From the IMG/VR virus record IMGVR_UViG_3300043654_000022, positions 1 through 56,972 of that record: a stretch of DNA of 56,972 nucleotides; one strand, written 5' to 3'. Made by a program: the position numbers and the translations under genes. The notes beneath the pieces are model-generated. The model made no database searches. It had not been told where the DNA came from and saw only the letters and a list, made by a program, of their open reading frames with translations. Below are positions 39,801 to 47,018 of this stretch, piece by piece (positions within the stretch are counted from its first letter, which is position 1; each line of letters opens with the position of its first letter). The DNA comes from a virus.

Positions 39801-41391
39801 GCTTCGCGAGGAGGGTCTGCACAACTCTCTTCACATGTCGGAGAACCGCATCAAGGTCTTGAATAAACTATTTAAGGGGGTATTTGGCGATGATGTCGAA
39901 ACAACACTCGGTGGTAAAAGAGTTCGTAAAGGGGCAACCGATGGAGGAGTATCGTCAGGAGAACCCGCTGACACCGGAGCAGAAGGAACAGAACGCGATG
40001 GGTCTGCTCAAGACGTTTCTGCCGGAAGTCCACGAGCGGCTGGTGAAGAAGCAGTCGAAGGAAAGCAAGAACGCTCAAGCATAACAAAGGGCGCGGAACA
40101 GTCTTCTATAAAGAAAACCATTCCGGCGGGCGGCACAGGAGCGAAGACGGAGTTTCCGGATTACCCGTTGGAGCAGCGTCTAGCTGACCTCGGTATCGAG
40201 AAGTCAAATCTGGCGAAGTCGCCGAAGGGTTCCAGCGTTCCTTTGATGGAGAATCCGCTGAGAGTGAAACCGGGTAAAGGGCGCGAAGAAGCCAACACGC
40301 TCGACCTTGCGAAGGGGTTGAACCAGTTCAACAGAAAACAACTGCCTGCGTTGGAGCCGGGTTCGGAGCCGAAGGAGATGGTTGACCGCGCGAAGAAGAT
40401 TGCGGAAGACGAAGCGAAGTATCAGTTGGCGCAGTCAAAGACTGGCACCGAGTGGTACACCACGGAAATGAAGGACCACGACAAGGTCTTGACCGACCTG
40501 CGCCCTGAGTTGTTGACGGGACCGGAGACAGCTTCGGAAGCGCCGTGGACTCACACCGCGAAGATGACCTTGTTCAAGGCGGCGGAAGCTATTTTGTCAT
40601 CCGGCCAGAAGCCGTATGCGAACGTGAAGGCGGCACTGCGCGCTTGGGATGCATACAACGAGACGGGAGAATTTCCTCGCAGTAATCCGGCAACAGGCAA
40701 GGAAGGAATGTCGTGGGGTCCTCGCGGCGTGAATGCGTACGGGAACGCTTTCGACTATTTGAACCGCTTGGTTTCGGAGAAGGGTGAAAAGGGTGCAGCC
40801 GATTGGTTGCTCTCGGAGCACCCGGTATCGGAATTGAAGGACTACAATCCAAGTGTCAGCGGCAAGAAGACCGACATGGCAACAGGCGCGATGATTTTGG
40901 GAGAGAAGCGTGGACCATTCATGCAGAACCTTCACGGCATCGAGTCGAAGTTCACCGCCGACATGTGGGTATCGCGTAGCTGGAACCGCTGGATGGGCAC
41001 ACTAGACTTGGACCCTCGCATCGGGGACAAGGGCAAGATGATATCAGAGTCGGACGCGCCACGCAACAACACGGAGCGCACGCTGATGAAACAAGCGTTC
41101 GGTGAGACCGCCGACAAGCTAGGCTTAACCACATCATCGTTGCAGGCCGTGCTCTGGTACTACGAGCAAGCATTGTATCGTGCCCACGGGCTCCCTGTAG
41201 AGTCGTGGTCGTTCTCTGACGCTGCAAAGCGAGTAGGGAAGGAAGCGAGTGCCCCATCGGAGTCGGAGCAGAGCGGATTCAAGTTCGGAGCGAACGAGGG
41301 CGGGGAAGGCGCGGTGCCGAAGATAGAGCCAAAGCACTCAGGCGCTTTACACGCGTTCGACTTCTTAAACTCATTTAAGGACAAGAAATAA
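36832..41391 (+). CDS. giant internal virion protein with HExxH metalloprotease-like motif, 1519 aa
   Basis: A Pro/Ala-rich N-terminus (1-60), helical blocks (230-340), then a Pro-rich hinge near 660-700 and a K/E/Q coiled coil (about 745-840). Next comes SAREGTHEVGGHILVANAVG near 853-872, an HExxH-type zinc-binding helix of gluzincin or M41 appearance. The C-terminal 500 residues are mixed. The protein is encoded last in the virion block, like T7 gp16, which carries a different enzyme (a lytic transglycosylase). The metalloprotease motif could cut peptidoglycan cross-links or host proteins during ejection; the enzyme activity is inferred. Confidence 0.7.
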   Translation: MTDQNQDWFSQNAQGQPQQPAQPATPATAAPAAAPAAAPQASGNWFTDNGAPVSAAAPQTGREQSNAAVDRELAAHPQAPENYGFTLGNMFHKAVGGAKDVVRFAADVSKDISDANKPLFFGGAESGQQESTFHKYVMAPAEEQNKKGQEGDQPWYESVGHSIAAAIPLVGPWAASEAEKAGQTQDIGGTVAEVAGQALAGKGLEVGAEHVIGGSTRVAGAVAEKVATRLGASPKTAETIGNIASIGAIKPLDAHMEALDVAVDSHISAEKNFDAANKAAEAAQAQVDANPNDAGAKADLGAAQKDLVKAGAVRDSAEAAVDKIQDNILKSLTPIDWSKLSLESVANITNKVLSSKPADIAKGLMGVTSDFQTALTRFANMAGKASGVRFRDALKDVSSDIKSIINADVDNKIVDPNSAADAVDQHIYQNIENPLQRASGATRDENVPVVDNFRARAEARIDKYFQDNPGKAGGVDEEKAIKEKLLDRVMREQDLGGDVTTPREPNLYEAESIRQGLKQYEPNESNGFRAAAYDLANFMRETIDEGYEQRGVSGVKESRLVESKLIDISKGLRKAQTLFEAQQAVPAMQKIWHGAKAAAYVATLGSLLLQSPHGALIGLGGLWEDLYKANTKDLSGNLARARELAGREPEATATVPDINQQPPTSGAGPSIGSGPKPTPPSVPPPTPPEAAVRPPINHTLNGELAAYFPDATRGTTPDEYNALIDRFNADYQAKLRGVTDFKAKNPDQPLPEGVAEEWAAAKQLKGTIEREGAKEDAKIEQENQKRQQQYQKELLKYQAKNQAEITKAQAETAAKAEQEKAAAEQAEKNRVAAILADKKVAHAPFVNATEPSTLSAREGTHEVGGHILVANAVGLNPTKFLSEFHPELEGTDSHAQVQTDSSGAQEGPVGIAQRVLTHLGGPAWDEVHNNIPADVNDRASGDFDEAKRILREESSLNPRQQKMLYDALYDKAKEIVSNPDAVAIAKTNAALREEGLHNSLHMSENRIKVLNKLFKGVFGDDVETTLGGKRVRKGATDGGVSSGEPADTGAEGTERDGSAQDVSAGSPRAAGEEAVEGKQERSSITKGAEQSSIKKTIPAGGTGAKTEFPDYPLEQRLADLGIEKSNLAKSPKGSSVPLMENPLRVKPGKGREEANTLDLAKGLNQFNRKQLPALEPGSEPKEMVDRAKKIAEDEAKYQLAQSKTGTEWYTTEMKDHDKVLTDLRPELLTGPETASEAPWTHTAKMTLFKAAEAILSSGQKPYANVKAALRAWDAYNETGEFPRSNPATGKEGMSWGPRGVNAYGNAFDYLNRLVSEKGEKGAADWLLSEHPVSELKDYNPSVSGKKTDMATGAMILGEKRGPFMQNLHGIESKFTADMWVSRSWNRWMGTLDLDPRIGDKGKMISESDAPRNNTERTLMKQAFGETADKLGLTTSSLQAVLWYYEQALYRAHGLPVESWSFSDAAKRVGKEASAPSESEQSGFKFGANEGGEGAVPKIEPKHSGALHAFDFLNSFKDKK

Positions 41392-41392
41392 C

Positions 41393-41421
41393 TTGACAAG
41401 CTGCCCCAATTGTGGTAGCAT
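41393..41421 (+). promoter_or_regulatory. sigma70-type promoter
   Basis: TTGACA at 41393-41398, 17-nt spacer, TAGCAT at 41416-41421. It begins right at the end of the giant gene and precedes two small genes and a glycosyltransferase. Confidence 0.75.
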
Positions 41422-41437
41422 CATATAGAGGATTGAC

Positions 41438-41608
41438 ATGGAAAAGAAACAGGGTCCAACCGAAATGCAGGCCGAGGTCGAACGCTTGAAGGCTGCGGGT
41501 AAGCTGCCCCAGCTTCATGAGCTCTTGGGTGCAGTCGCCGATACCCGTTCTAAGTACCGTGATGCAATCCTTGATGCTCAAAAACTAGATGAGGAGAAAG
41601 AAGAATAA
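41438..41608 (+). CDS. small acidic-basic helical protein, 56 aa
   Basis: The ATG follows TAGAGGATTGAC 17 nt after the -10 box. Sequence MEKKQGPTEMQAEVERLK... is a single amphipathic helix pair with a KLPQLHELL segment. The TAA overlaps the next ATG (TAATG), so it is translated with it. The function is unknown. Confidence 0.65.
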   Translation: MEKKQGPTEMQAEVERLKAAGKLPQLHELLGAVADTRSKYRDAILDAQKLDEEKEE

Positions 41609-41802
41609 TGTCACACTCAGCAGGCAGCGGCGATACCTTGGCTCGTGGCGCAATCCGTGCAACTTATGCGGTTCGCGACGAGAAGTCAATCTCCCAGAAG
41701 AAATGGGATGAGATGTTTGCGGATTTCGACCCGGAAGCATTTCAAAAGAAGGACTCACAAAAGGCCGTAAGCGGACCAAAAGAAAAGACGGCGCGTCGCT
41801 AA
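41608..41802 (+). CDS. hypothetical protein, 64 aa
   Basis: Coupled to the previous gene by TAATG. Contains DEKSISQKKWDEMFADFDPEAF, a charged helical stretch, and a basic end. No family is recognised. Confidence 0.6.
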   Translation: MSHSAGSGDTLARGAIRATYAVRDEKSISQKKWDEMFADFDPEAFQKKDSQKAVSGPKEKTARR

Positions 41803-41806
41803 TTTG

Positions 41807-42604
41807 ATGCGAGACATCGTCGCTATCCCGACTTGTTACAGAACTGAACTGCTTGCGCTGTGTCTGCTTAGATTATCTGGTGCTGAGGGCTGCCCCGAGG
41901 TCCACATTTACGCAGACACAGCTTCCAAGATTGACGAAGTGGAATACGTTCGAGACGAGTACTTTCCCACAGCAACAATATTCCACGCCAAGCCTCATAT
42001 CCAAGCGCCGTCCGGCTGCTGGAATATCCTCAACTCAATTAAGAGCGCGGCATCCTTTGCGGACGATGTGTATTTGATTGAAGACGACGTGATGGTTTTC
42101 CCGGATTTTTTCCGTTGGCACCGCTCCCGCTTGGAAGCCGCCTCCTGCGGTCGTCGCATGTTAACCCGCCCTGACTTTTCCTATTACACAAATCCCGGCT
42201 CTCTCTTGCGTCGCGCGCTTCTCGACGCCCTTATTCCTCACATCAACGACACATATTTTCAAGACACGGTCGCTTATTGCGAGAAGTTTCCTACCGCGGA
42301 TTGGAGCTCCACTTTAGATGATGGGTTGATTCGTCGGGTGATTAAAGAGGCGGGTCTGAGTTGGCACATCCCGGACAAGGCCGTTTGCGCACACCAAGGT
42401 TTTCGAAATTATAGCAAGCTTGATATATTTATGAATGAGGGGGCGGATGTGGAAGAGCGTATCGGTCGCTTTCTCGAATTGTGCGAGCTCATCCCGAACT
42501 CCCCAGACCCGCGCGTTCAACGTTACGCTGCCGACTTCGAACCGTTCTCGCCTTCTATGTCTCCGCAAAAGACGCAGTGGTGCTCGTCTCCGACTCCAGA
42601 GTAA
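41807..42604 (+). CDS. glycosyltransferase (GT-A type)
   Basis: A 265-aa protein starting MRDIVAIPTCYRTELLAL, the first strand and helix of a GT-A nucleotide-sugar fold. The metal-binding acidic motif is LIEDDVMVFPDFFRWH (about residues 88-103), and DDGLIRRVIKEAGLSWHIP near 165-185 supplies a later acid. It shares the IEDDx4PDFxRWH core with the minus-strand gene at 52.4 kb, so the two are paralogues. It may decorate virion proteins or the host surface. The 3' end overlaps a convergent minus-strand gene by 82 nt. Confidence 0.8.
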   Translation: MRDIVAIPTCYRTELLALCLLRLSGAEGCPEVHIYADTASKIDEVEYVRDEYFPTATIFHAKPHIQAPSGCWNILNSIKSAASFADDVYLIEDDVMVFPDFFRWHRSRLEAASCGRRMLTRPDFSYYTNPGSLLRRALLDALIPHINDTYFQDTVAYCEKFPTADWSSTLDDGLIRRVIKEAGLSWHIPDKAVCAHQGFRNYSKLDIFMNEGADVEERIGRFLELCELIPNSPDPRVQRYAADFEPFSPSMSPQKTQWCSSPTPE

Positions 42605-42750
42605 ACGAACTGGTGCTTGTACTGCTTGCCCTTCACTTTGATACACACGCGCTTCAAATCGTGCGCGTTCCCCTTGTTCAAAGGACAACCTGTGTACACG
42701 GAACACCAGCGACCGGATTGTCCACACGCACGGCAAATTTCTCTATCCAT
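42523..42750 (-). CDS. zinc-ribbon protein, 75 aa
   Basis: The start at 42750 overlaps the previous gene's TAG. MDREICRACGQSGRWCSVYTG at the N-terminus and HHCVFCG near the C-terminus give paired CxxC sites, a likely zinc ribbon. It runs convergently into the glycosyltransferase end, overlapping 82 nt, and no terminator separates them. Either both are real or one is shorter than drawn. Confidence 0.6.
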   Translation of the reverse strand: MDREICRACGQSGRWCSVYTGCPLNKGNAHDLKRVCIKVKGKQYKHQFVYSGVGDEHHCVFCGDIEGENGSKSAA

Positions 42751-42925
42751 TGTTCGGTTCCTTTGGTGCTCGGGCCTCGGTACACTTGGGGCACCAGCGG
42801 AGCCGATTGCAGACCCCGTCTCGACCAATTCGCACGCTGTCATGTAGCGGCCCGAAGTCAGCCAGCGGTTTCGTTTCTCGGTGGCCGCAAAAGTAAATCA
42901 TAGTCACCACAGTTTCCGGGTTCAT
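42743..42925 (-). CDS. small Cys/His protein, 60 aa
   Basis: The ATG at 42925 overlaps the preceding TGA (ATGA) and has GGAAGTGA upstream. It has IYFCGHR and RWCPKCTE, consistent with a metal site. Member of a series of coupled short minus-strand genes. The function is unknown. Confidence 0.6.
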   Translation of the reverse strand: MNPETVVTMIYFCGHRETKPLADFGPLHDSVRIGRDGVCNRLRWCPKCTEARAPKEPNNG

Positions 42926-43302
42926 GTGGTCACTTCCGGGTCTCGATAACCCATCCGGGTACCGATTGCGCGGCACTTCTTCTTCACTAGTTGATACGCC
43001 TCGTCAAACGAATAGTAGCCGTGCCAAAACGCGACCGGGATGCGAAACTTTCCCGGGGTGTGGATGACGAAATACCCCCGGTTGTATCCCAGCTTCACCA
43101 GCGCCACATAAATCTCGTCTCGACCGCCATTGTACATGGACTCGACCATCCCCCATGCGGCATCCATGCCCTTGTCGTCTTTCCACTCGTGGATGACTTC
43201 GAATTGTCCATTGGCCCAATCGGCGAGCAAGCCTCCGTACTCAGAGCCGCGAAAAGCCTTCCACGAGGCGATGAGTCTACGAATTAGGAGAGGTAATTTC
43301 AC
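42922..43302 (-). CDS. hypothetical protein, 126 aa
   Basis: The aromatic-rich body (ADWANGQFEVIHEWKDDKG, YNRGYFVIHTPGKFRIP, FWHGYYSFDEAYQLV) looks like a compact alpha/beta domain. The basic N-terminal helix IRRLIASWKAF could be amphipathic. No family is recognised. Confidence 0.65.
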   Translation of the reverse strand: MKLPLLIRRLIASWKAFRGSEYGGLLADWANGQFEVIHEWKDDKGMDAAWGMVESMYNGGRDEIYVALVKLGYNRGYFVIHTPGKFRIPVAFWHGYYSFDEAYQLVKKKCRAIGTRMGYRDPEVTT

Positions 43303-43303
43303 G

Positions 43304-43567
43304 TCACTCTCCTAACCTTTCCGAGAGGCCGCGCCGTGTTTCCTCGGCTTGCGGTTCCGTCACTGCTGCCAGCGTGGACAAGAACGACTTGAGCTCAATG
43401 CATTCTCTCACGTCCGCTTTGAACTGAGTATTGTAATCTTCCAACCGTTGGGTCAGAGCTTCCAACCGCTGGGTCAGAGATTGAATCTGGCGCATCCTGT
43501 AATTGTTATTGGCGTCTAGCTTCTGGATTCGTTCTTCCACCAGCTTCTTCAAAATCGGTGTCAGCAT
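43304..43567 (-). CDS. coiled-coil protein, 87 aa
   Basis: Heptad-patterned throughout, with a duplicated LTQRLEALTQRLE (residues 31-43), encoded by two nearly identical 21-bp units at about 43441-43482. Probably an oligomeric helical rod. The gene follows the integrase in the same direction; no role is evident. Confidence 0.65.
   Translation of the reverse strand: MLTPILKKLVEERIQKLDANNNYRMRQIQSLTQRLEALTQRLEDYNTQFKADVRECIELKSFLSTLAAVTEPQAEETRRGLSERLGE
43441..43482 (-). repeat. 21-bp tandem repeat x2
   Basis: Two adjacent copies differing by a few bases, coding LTQRLEA/D in the coiled-coil gene. Confidence 0.7.
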
Positions 43568-43581
43568 TATCGTCTTTTCTC

Positions 43582-44100
43582 CTAAAGGCTAAATCCAAGT
43601 CCGGCCTTCTCAGACCAGTCCTTGCGTGCGGAAATTTCGGAGCCCACCTTGGTGTAGCGGGCGGTGATGTCTTTGGCCGCGTGGCCTGCCCAAAACTTCA
43701 CCAGCGTCTCCGGGACGTTGGCGAGTTGCAGGTGAGTGATGCGAAAGCGACGAAGGGAGTGGAAGCCTTCCAGCCCCAAGGCTTTAAACTTGCGGCGGTA
43801 CTGGCGCTCCGATTGGGGGAACATCGGGCCTTCTAGATTCGCGAATTGCGAACGCAGAAGGGCGTTGATTTCCGGGGCGAGGTCAACAATACGCTTCCCG
43901 GCCCGGGTCTTCGGGCCCGTCTGGAAAACACCCTCTACAAGGGTCCCAGAGACCGTAATCGACCCCTGTATGGGGTCCCAGACGTTGCCTTGCCCGATAG
44001 CCAGCGCCTCCCCAATTCTGAGACCAGAGCCTGCTAAGAGGACGATAAGTAGCCTCAATCGGCTATTAGGCGCTCTGTGAGACGACTTTTCAAGAATCAT
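43582..44100 (-). CDS. int: tyrosine recombinase, C-terminal catalytic half (split integrase)
   Basis: A 172-aa cistron holding the full catalytic set: Arg in SGLRIGEAL, Lys in GPKTRAGKR, His-x-x-Arg in FHSLRRFR, His in FWAGHAAKD and the Tyr nucleophile in ITARYTK. The start at 44100 was chosen because a strong GGAGG site lies 9 nt before it and because it resumes the integrase sequence (APNSRLRLLIVLLAGSG). It lacks the N-terminal DNA-binding domain, which is encoded separately at 44503-44901. Ends in TAG. Confidence 0.88.
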   Translation of the reverse strand: MILEKSSHRAPNSRLRLLIVLLAGSGLRIGEALAIGQGNVWDPIQGSITVSGTLVEGVFQTGPKTRAGKRIVDLAPEINALLRSQFANLEGPMFPQSERQYRRKFKALGLEGFHSLRRFRITHLQLANVPETLVKFWAGHAAKDITARYTKVGSEISARKDWSEKAGLGFSL

Positions 44101-44506
44101 GGGTCTTTTCCTCCACCGAGGGTAATTCTGGCTTATAAACGATTCTAGGGCCATTTACGACAATTGCTAGAATATCGCTTTTCATTCGCTCTTTGGATGT
44201 GGTAGGTTCCCCTTTCTTGTTTAAATATCCGGTGCGTACTTCGACGGTGAAAAGAAGTGAACCTCTCTTGACCACTAAATCCGAGGAACCCCAAGGACTA
44301 ACATTTCTATAAACTTCAAATCCTTTATGAAGCAAATCAGCAGAGACAAGTAACTCGCTTTCTGCCCCCAAATTTGACCCTTTTGCTTTAGAATCCGAGC
44401 GAACGTTTTCCCAATGCCTTTTTGACCCACAGCGCGAAGAACAAAATTTCGCTGTTTCCTGCTTATTAGGGTCAAGAGTTTTTCCGCATCTCCAACATTT
44501 TCTCAT
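44090..44506 (-). CDS. PD-(D/E)XK homing-type endonuclease inserted in the integrase
   Basis: A 138-aa protein. The N-terminal zinc ribbon MRKCWRCGKT...KFCSSRCG (residues 1-30) is followed by a compact nuclease: GAESELLVSADLLHKG (conserved Glu), WGSSDLVVKRG (Asp) and LFTVEVRTGYL (E-x-K with Arg for Lys), then KSDILAIVV. This order matches the intron-endonuclease PD-(D/E)XK family. It starts at an ATGA overlap with the N-terminal integrase piece and ends 11 nt inside the C-terminal piece, leaving no room for an intron core. Confidence 0.78.
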   Translation of the reverse strand: MRKCWRCGKTLDPNKQETAKFCSSRCGSKRHWENVRSDSKAKGSNLGAESELLVSADLLHKGFEVYRNVSPWGSSDLVVKRGSLLFTVEVRTGYLNKKGEPTTSKERMKSDILAIVVNGPRIVYKPELPSVEEKTHDS

Positions 44507-44901
44507 TGCAATAGCCTCAAAATTTCTGTTAGCCGCTCTCCTGTAATTATGGGAGTCTTCTGGGAGTCCGGGTCGATGCCGGGGGCCTTGATATAGTCTG
44601 AGTTCCAAACGACCGGGTAAAGGGGGTTGCCGCGGCCATCCACGGCGCTCTTAACCACCTGCTTGACAAGGGTGACCGCCAAGCCTATCGTGGCAGGGCT
44701 AAGGCGAGCCTCGGCAAGATGGCTCACCAGCGACTTGGCGGTCTTGTTGTCGACTTCCTCTAATTCCAACCCGCCGATGGCGGGGTTGATTCGGTTGTCG
44801 AGGATGGAGCGGTAGACGTGCAGCGTGTTAGGACGTGCCACGCTGGCGATGTCGGCTAAGTACGCCTCGGCTTGTTTTGAGAACGTCATTACGCTATCCA
44901 T
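44503..44901 (-). CDS. int: tyrosine recombinase, N-terminal DNA-binding half (split integrase)
   Basis: About 132 aa. It contains the SAM-like core-binding domain (FSKQAEAYLADIASVARPNTLHVYRSILD) and the linker ending GERLTEILRLLQ, exactly where the catalytic domain should begin. The stop then overlaps the nuclease start. The longer start at 44916 overlaps the -10 box, so ATG 44901 (at the predicted transcript start, possibly leaderless) or 44889 is more likely. Together with the 43582-44100 piece it would make a normal-length phage integrase. Confidence 0.82.
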   Translation of the reverse strand: MDSVMTFSKQAEAYLADIASVARPNTLHVYRSILDNRINPAIGGLELEEVDNKTAKSLVSHLAEARLSPATIGLAVTLVKQVVKSAVDGRGNPLYPVVWNSDYIKAPGIDPDSQKTPIITGERLTEILRLLQ

Positions 44902-44907
44902 GTTACG

Positions 44908-44935
44908 AGTATACACGATTCCGGGTTTTTGTCAA
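44908..44935 (-). promoter_or_regulatory. integrase promoter
   Basis: Minus-strand TTGACA (44935-44930), 16-nt spacer, TATACT (44913-44908). The upstream AAAATAGTGC box is cut by the insertion element, whose left end lies 11 bp from the -35 box. Confidence 0.78.
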
Positions 44936-44938
44936 GCA

Positions 44939-44946
44939 CTATTTTA
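44939..44946. repeat. 8-bp target-site duplication, left
   Basis: CTATTTTA directly abuts the left inverted repeat; the same 8 bp abut the right one at 47447-47454. Confidence 0.85.
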
Positions 44947-44968
44947 GGGAATTATATACATGACTCCC
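44947..44968 (+). repeat. left terminal inverted repeat
   Basis: A 22-bp end of the insertion element, beginning GGGAATTATATAC. Confidence 0.85.
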
Positions 44969-45067
44969 TTCAACCTTTCCGCTTCCGTTTTCGGGCACGT
45001 TTCTTCCCTTTCTTGGGTTTGTACTGGAGAACCTTGTCCACCAGTTTCTCTAGCTCTTTCGGCGGCT

Positions 45068-45982
45068 TCATGCGGTCAACCTCTTGTAAGTGATTCGCTT
45101 TCTCGCGGTAGCGTCTACGAGACTGGCGAGGCGGTCTAAGGTATGGCGTTCAACACGTCCAGCATTCAAACGGAACGTAAATTCGTTGACGTAGCGGCCA
45201 AGATGCTTGCGGCTGGCACGGTGATAGACGCCATGCATCTCGCGCTTCATCACAGCCCAAACGGACTCAATCCCGTTCGTGCTCACGTCTCCGCGAACGT
45301 ACACGCCGTCTCTGTGGTTCACGGATTCATGCTTGTAGCCGTTGGTAAGTCCGATATAGCTACGGTGTTCGTCAGTCAGGAGCCGAGAGCCGGGAAGTAC
45401 GTTCTCCGCAATCGTGCCTTGAATCGTCGCGCTGTCGTTTCGGTCAATCGGCATCGCAGTGGTGCGACCGCCGCGTTCCCGCATTCCAATTACAGCGACC
45501 TTGCCGACCGCTCCGCGTCCTTCGTTGAGTTTCTTATTCTTGTGTTTGTTGCGCTCCAAGCCGCCAAAGAAGGTTTCGTCTACCTCAATCGTGCCTTGCA
45601 GAACATCGGTGTCGTTCCCGCAAGCCTCGCGGAGCCGCTGCAAGACGAACCATGCGGACTTCTGAGTAATCCCAATCTGTTTAGCCAGTTGCAAGGAAGA
45701 GACGCCCTTACGGGCCGTCAGGAGCATGTACATGGCGTAAATCCATTTGTGCAAAGGAACGTGCGACCGCTCGAATATCGTGCCAGTGCGAACGGTAAAG
45801 TCCAACTTGCAGGCGTTGCACCGATAGAAACCCTCTTTGCGTGCCGTGATTCGCTCGCCAGAGTTGCACGTTGGACACTTCACGCCATCTTTCCAGAGAC
45901 GGGATTCGAGGTACTTGCGAGCCGTTTCCACGTCAGGGAACAACTTGAAGAGTTGGAAGGTGCTGATAGTAGAACGGCTCAT
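45068..45982 (-). CDS. IS1595-family (ISXO2-type) transposase
   Basis: A 304-aa protein. An N-terminal zinc ribbon CPTCN...YRCNACK (about 36-58) leads into FTVRTGTIFERSHVPLHKW, typical of this family, then the DDE catalytic core: D in EVDETFFGG (about 134), D in LLTDEHRSY (about 203) and E in TNGIESVWAVMKREM (about 237). The length is normal and the frame intact, so the enzyme could be active. The ATG overlaps the end of the upstream ORF; the two are probably translated together. Confidence 0.93.
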   Translation of the reverse strand: MSRSTISTFQLFKLFPDVETARKYLESRLWKDGVKCPTCNSGERITARKEGFYRCNACKLDFTVRTGTIFERSHVPLHKWIYAMYMLLTARKGVSSLQLAKQIGITQKSAWFVLQRLREACGNDTDVLQGTIEVDETFFGGLERNKHKNKKLNEGRGAVGKVAVIGMRERGGRTTAMPIDRNDSATIQGTIAENVLPGSRLLTDEHRSYIGLTNGYKHESVNHRDGVYVRGDVSTNGIESVWAVMKREMHGVYHRASRKHLGRYVNEFTFRLNAGRVERHTLDRLASLVDATARKRITYKRLTA

Positions 45983-46299
45983 GGTTTCTGCCTGCTCTTC
46001 GCCAGTAACTTTTCCACGGTTCTTGTGGCGTTATCGACGCCTTTTTGCCACCCACGACGAGGGAAGGACATTCTGAATTGTTCCCGCAAACGGGCCTTAA
46101 CTCGCCATAGAATTTCCGCTGTGCGGGTTTTGGGGTTTCCTAGAAAGTACGCATGGTCATAGTCTTGAATGTCTTCCATACACTCTTCTCCGCAGATAGA
46201 CTTTCCGTCTGCTCGTTGATAAGTCATCATGCCCACCCAAATCCCACCACCGCAGACGTGACAGTTAAGCGGGAGCGAAGTTCTGCCGAGTTCAATCAT
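45979..46299 (-). CDS. passenger protein with CHVC...C zinc site, 106 aa
   Basis: Starts at 46299 in an ATGA overlap with the upstream ORF. LNCHVCGGGIWVG and ICGEECMEDIQDYD form a likely four-Cys metal site in the N-terminal half; the C-terminal half is basic and helical (RVKARLREQF). Coupled to the transposase. It may assist or regulate transposition, or simply be a captured gene. Confidence 0.6.
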   Translation of the reverse strand: MIELGRTSLPLNCHVCGGGIWVGMMTYQRADGKSICGEECMEDIQDYDHAYFLGNPKTRTAEILWRVKARLREQFRMSFPRRGWQKGVDNATRTVEKLLAKSRQKP

Positions 46300-46499
46300 C
46301 GGGGATACCTCCGCTTCAGTTCCCGCATTGCTCGGCAATGGCGGCAGACGCGCTCCAAGGGAAGCAAAGTACGGCCCCAGCATTTGGCAACGCTATTGTC
46401 CTTAAACTCTGGACTGGAGCACGACTCTTTGGCAACGATTTCACCCAATTCGGCGTCGCTGAGTTCCTCGATTTCTTTTATTTGTGGCTTGGCTATCAT
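46296..46499 (-). CDS. passenger protein, 67 aa
   Basis: The AAGGAG ribosome site lies 9 nt before the ATG. A helical acidic N-terminus (IKEIEELSDAELGEIVAKE) and a basic end with CRHCRAMRELKRRYP are visible. It is the first gene after the internal promoter, so regulation of the element is a possibility. No family is recognised. Confidence 0.6.
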   Translation of the reverse strand: MIAKPQIKEIEELSDAELGEIVAKESCSSPEFKDNSVAKCWGRTLLPLERVCRHCRAMRELKRRYPR

Positions 46500-46525
46500 A
46501 GGTGGCTCTCCTTTGAGCCTGCCTA

Positions 46526-46554
46526 ATAGTACCTTACTCCCTCACGGGAGTCAA
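46526..46554 (-). promoter_or_regulatory. promoter overlapping an internal inverted repeat
   Basis: Minus-strand TTGACT (46554-46549), 17-nt spacer, TACTAT (46531-46526). The spacer holds a perfect palindrome ACTCCC-GTGA-GGGAGT, a candidate operator. It would drive the two small genes and the transposase. Confidence 0.75.
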
Positions 46555-46567
46555 GTATATAATTCCC
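46546..46567 (-). repeat. internal copy of the terminal inverted repeat
   Basis: Reads, on the minus strand, GGGAATTATATACTTGACTCCC, differing from the left end at one base. The flank CAAGTAAT does not match the target duplication. Confidence 0.85.
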
Positions 46568-46574
46568 CAAGTAA

Positions 46575-47018
46575 TCATTGGCGACCGCTTTTCGTTTGGT
46601 CATCCCAATAAGCCGCTGACATTCCGTTTTCGTTCAGGAGAACAGCACGGGCACCGAAAATGGGTTTCGCTAATTCTTGAACCCACTTATTCATCACGAC
46701 TGCCATGAAAGTAGAATCGTTGTGAGGGTTGTAATGAATCTTCACAGGCAGGTCTTTGCCGTTTTCGTCTATACCCATTGCACCTTTTCTACCAGTCAAT
46801 ATCCCGATGGCGAAGGCGTGAACATTCTTTCGGTCTTCAAGTAACACGCGCTGCCTTCCGCTTTCTCGAACTTTGAAAGTCACATCCTTGAGAATAAGGC
46901 GATGACGGTAGCCAACCACTCGCCCGTTCTGCATAAGAGAGTAAAGCGGACGGGCACTACGACCGTGCTTCAGGTTGCGATAAACCCAAACAGGTTTATT
47001 CATGTCAATCTTATGCAT
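46575..47018 (-). CDS. passenger protein, 147 aa
   Basis: Start at 47018 overlapping the upstream stop. Contains KPVWVYRNLKHGRSARPLY, GRVVGYRHRLILKDVTFKV and RESGRQRVLLEDRKNVHAF, a conserved set in uncharacterised phage and plasmid proteins of unknown function. The C-terminal half has KIHYNPHNDSTFMAVV. It lies between the internal and the right inverted repeats, so it travels only with the long form of the element. Confidence 0.7.
   Translation of the reverse strand: MHKIDMNKPVWVYRNLKHGRSARPLYSLMQNGRVVGYRHRLILKDVTFKVRESGRQRVLLEDRKNVHAFAIGILTGRKGAMGIDENGKDLPVKIHYNPHNDSTFMAVVMNKWVQELAKPIFGARAVLLNENGMSAAYWDDQTKSGRQ

Noticed and set aside
38653-39834. 393-aa open frame antisense to the giant internal virion protein
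   Set aside because: It mirrors codon bias of the 1519-aa gene and its translation is low-complexity R/L/V-rich; no ribosome site or neighbour support.
45143-46162. 339-aa plus-strand open frame over the transposase
   Set aside because: Antisense to an intact, motif-complete transposase; no recognisable domain.
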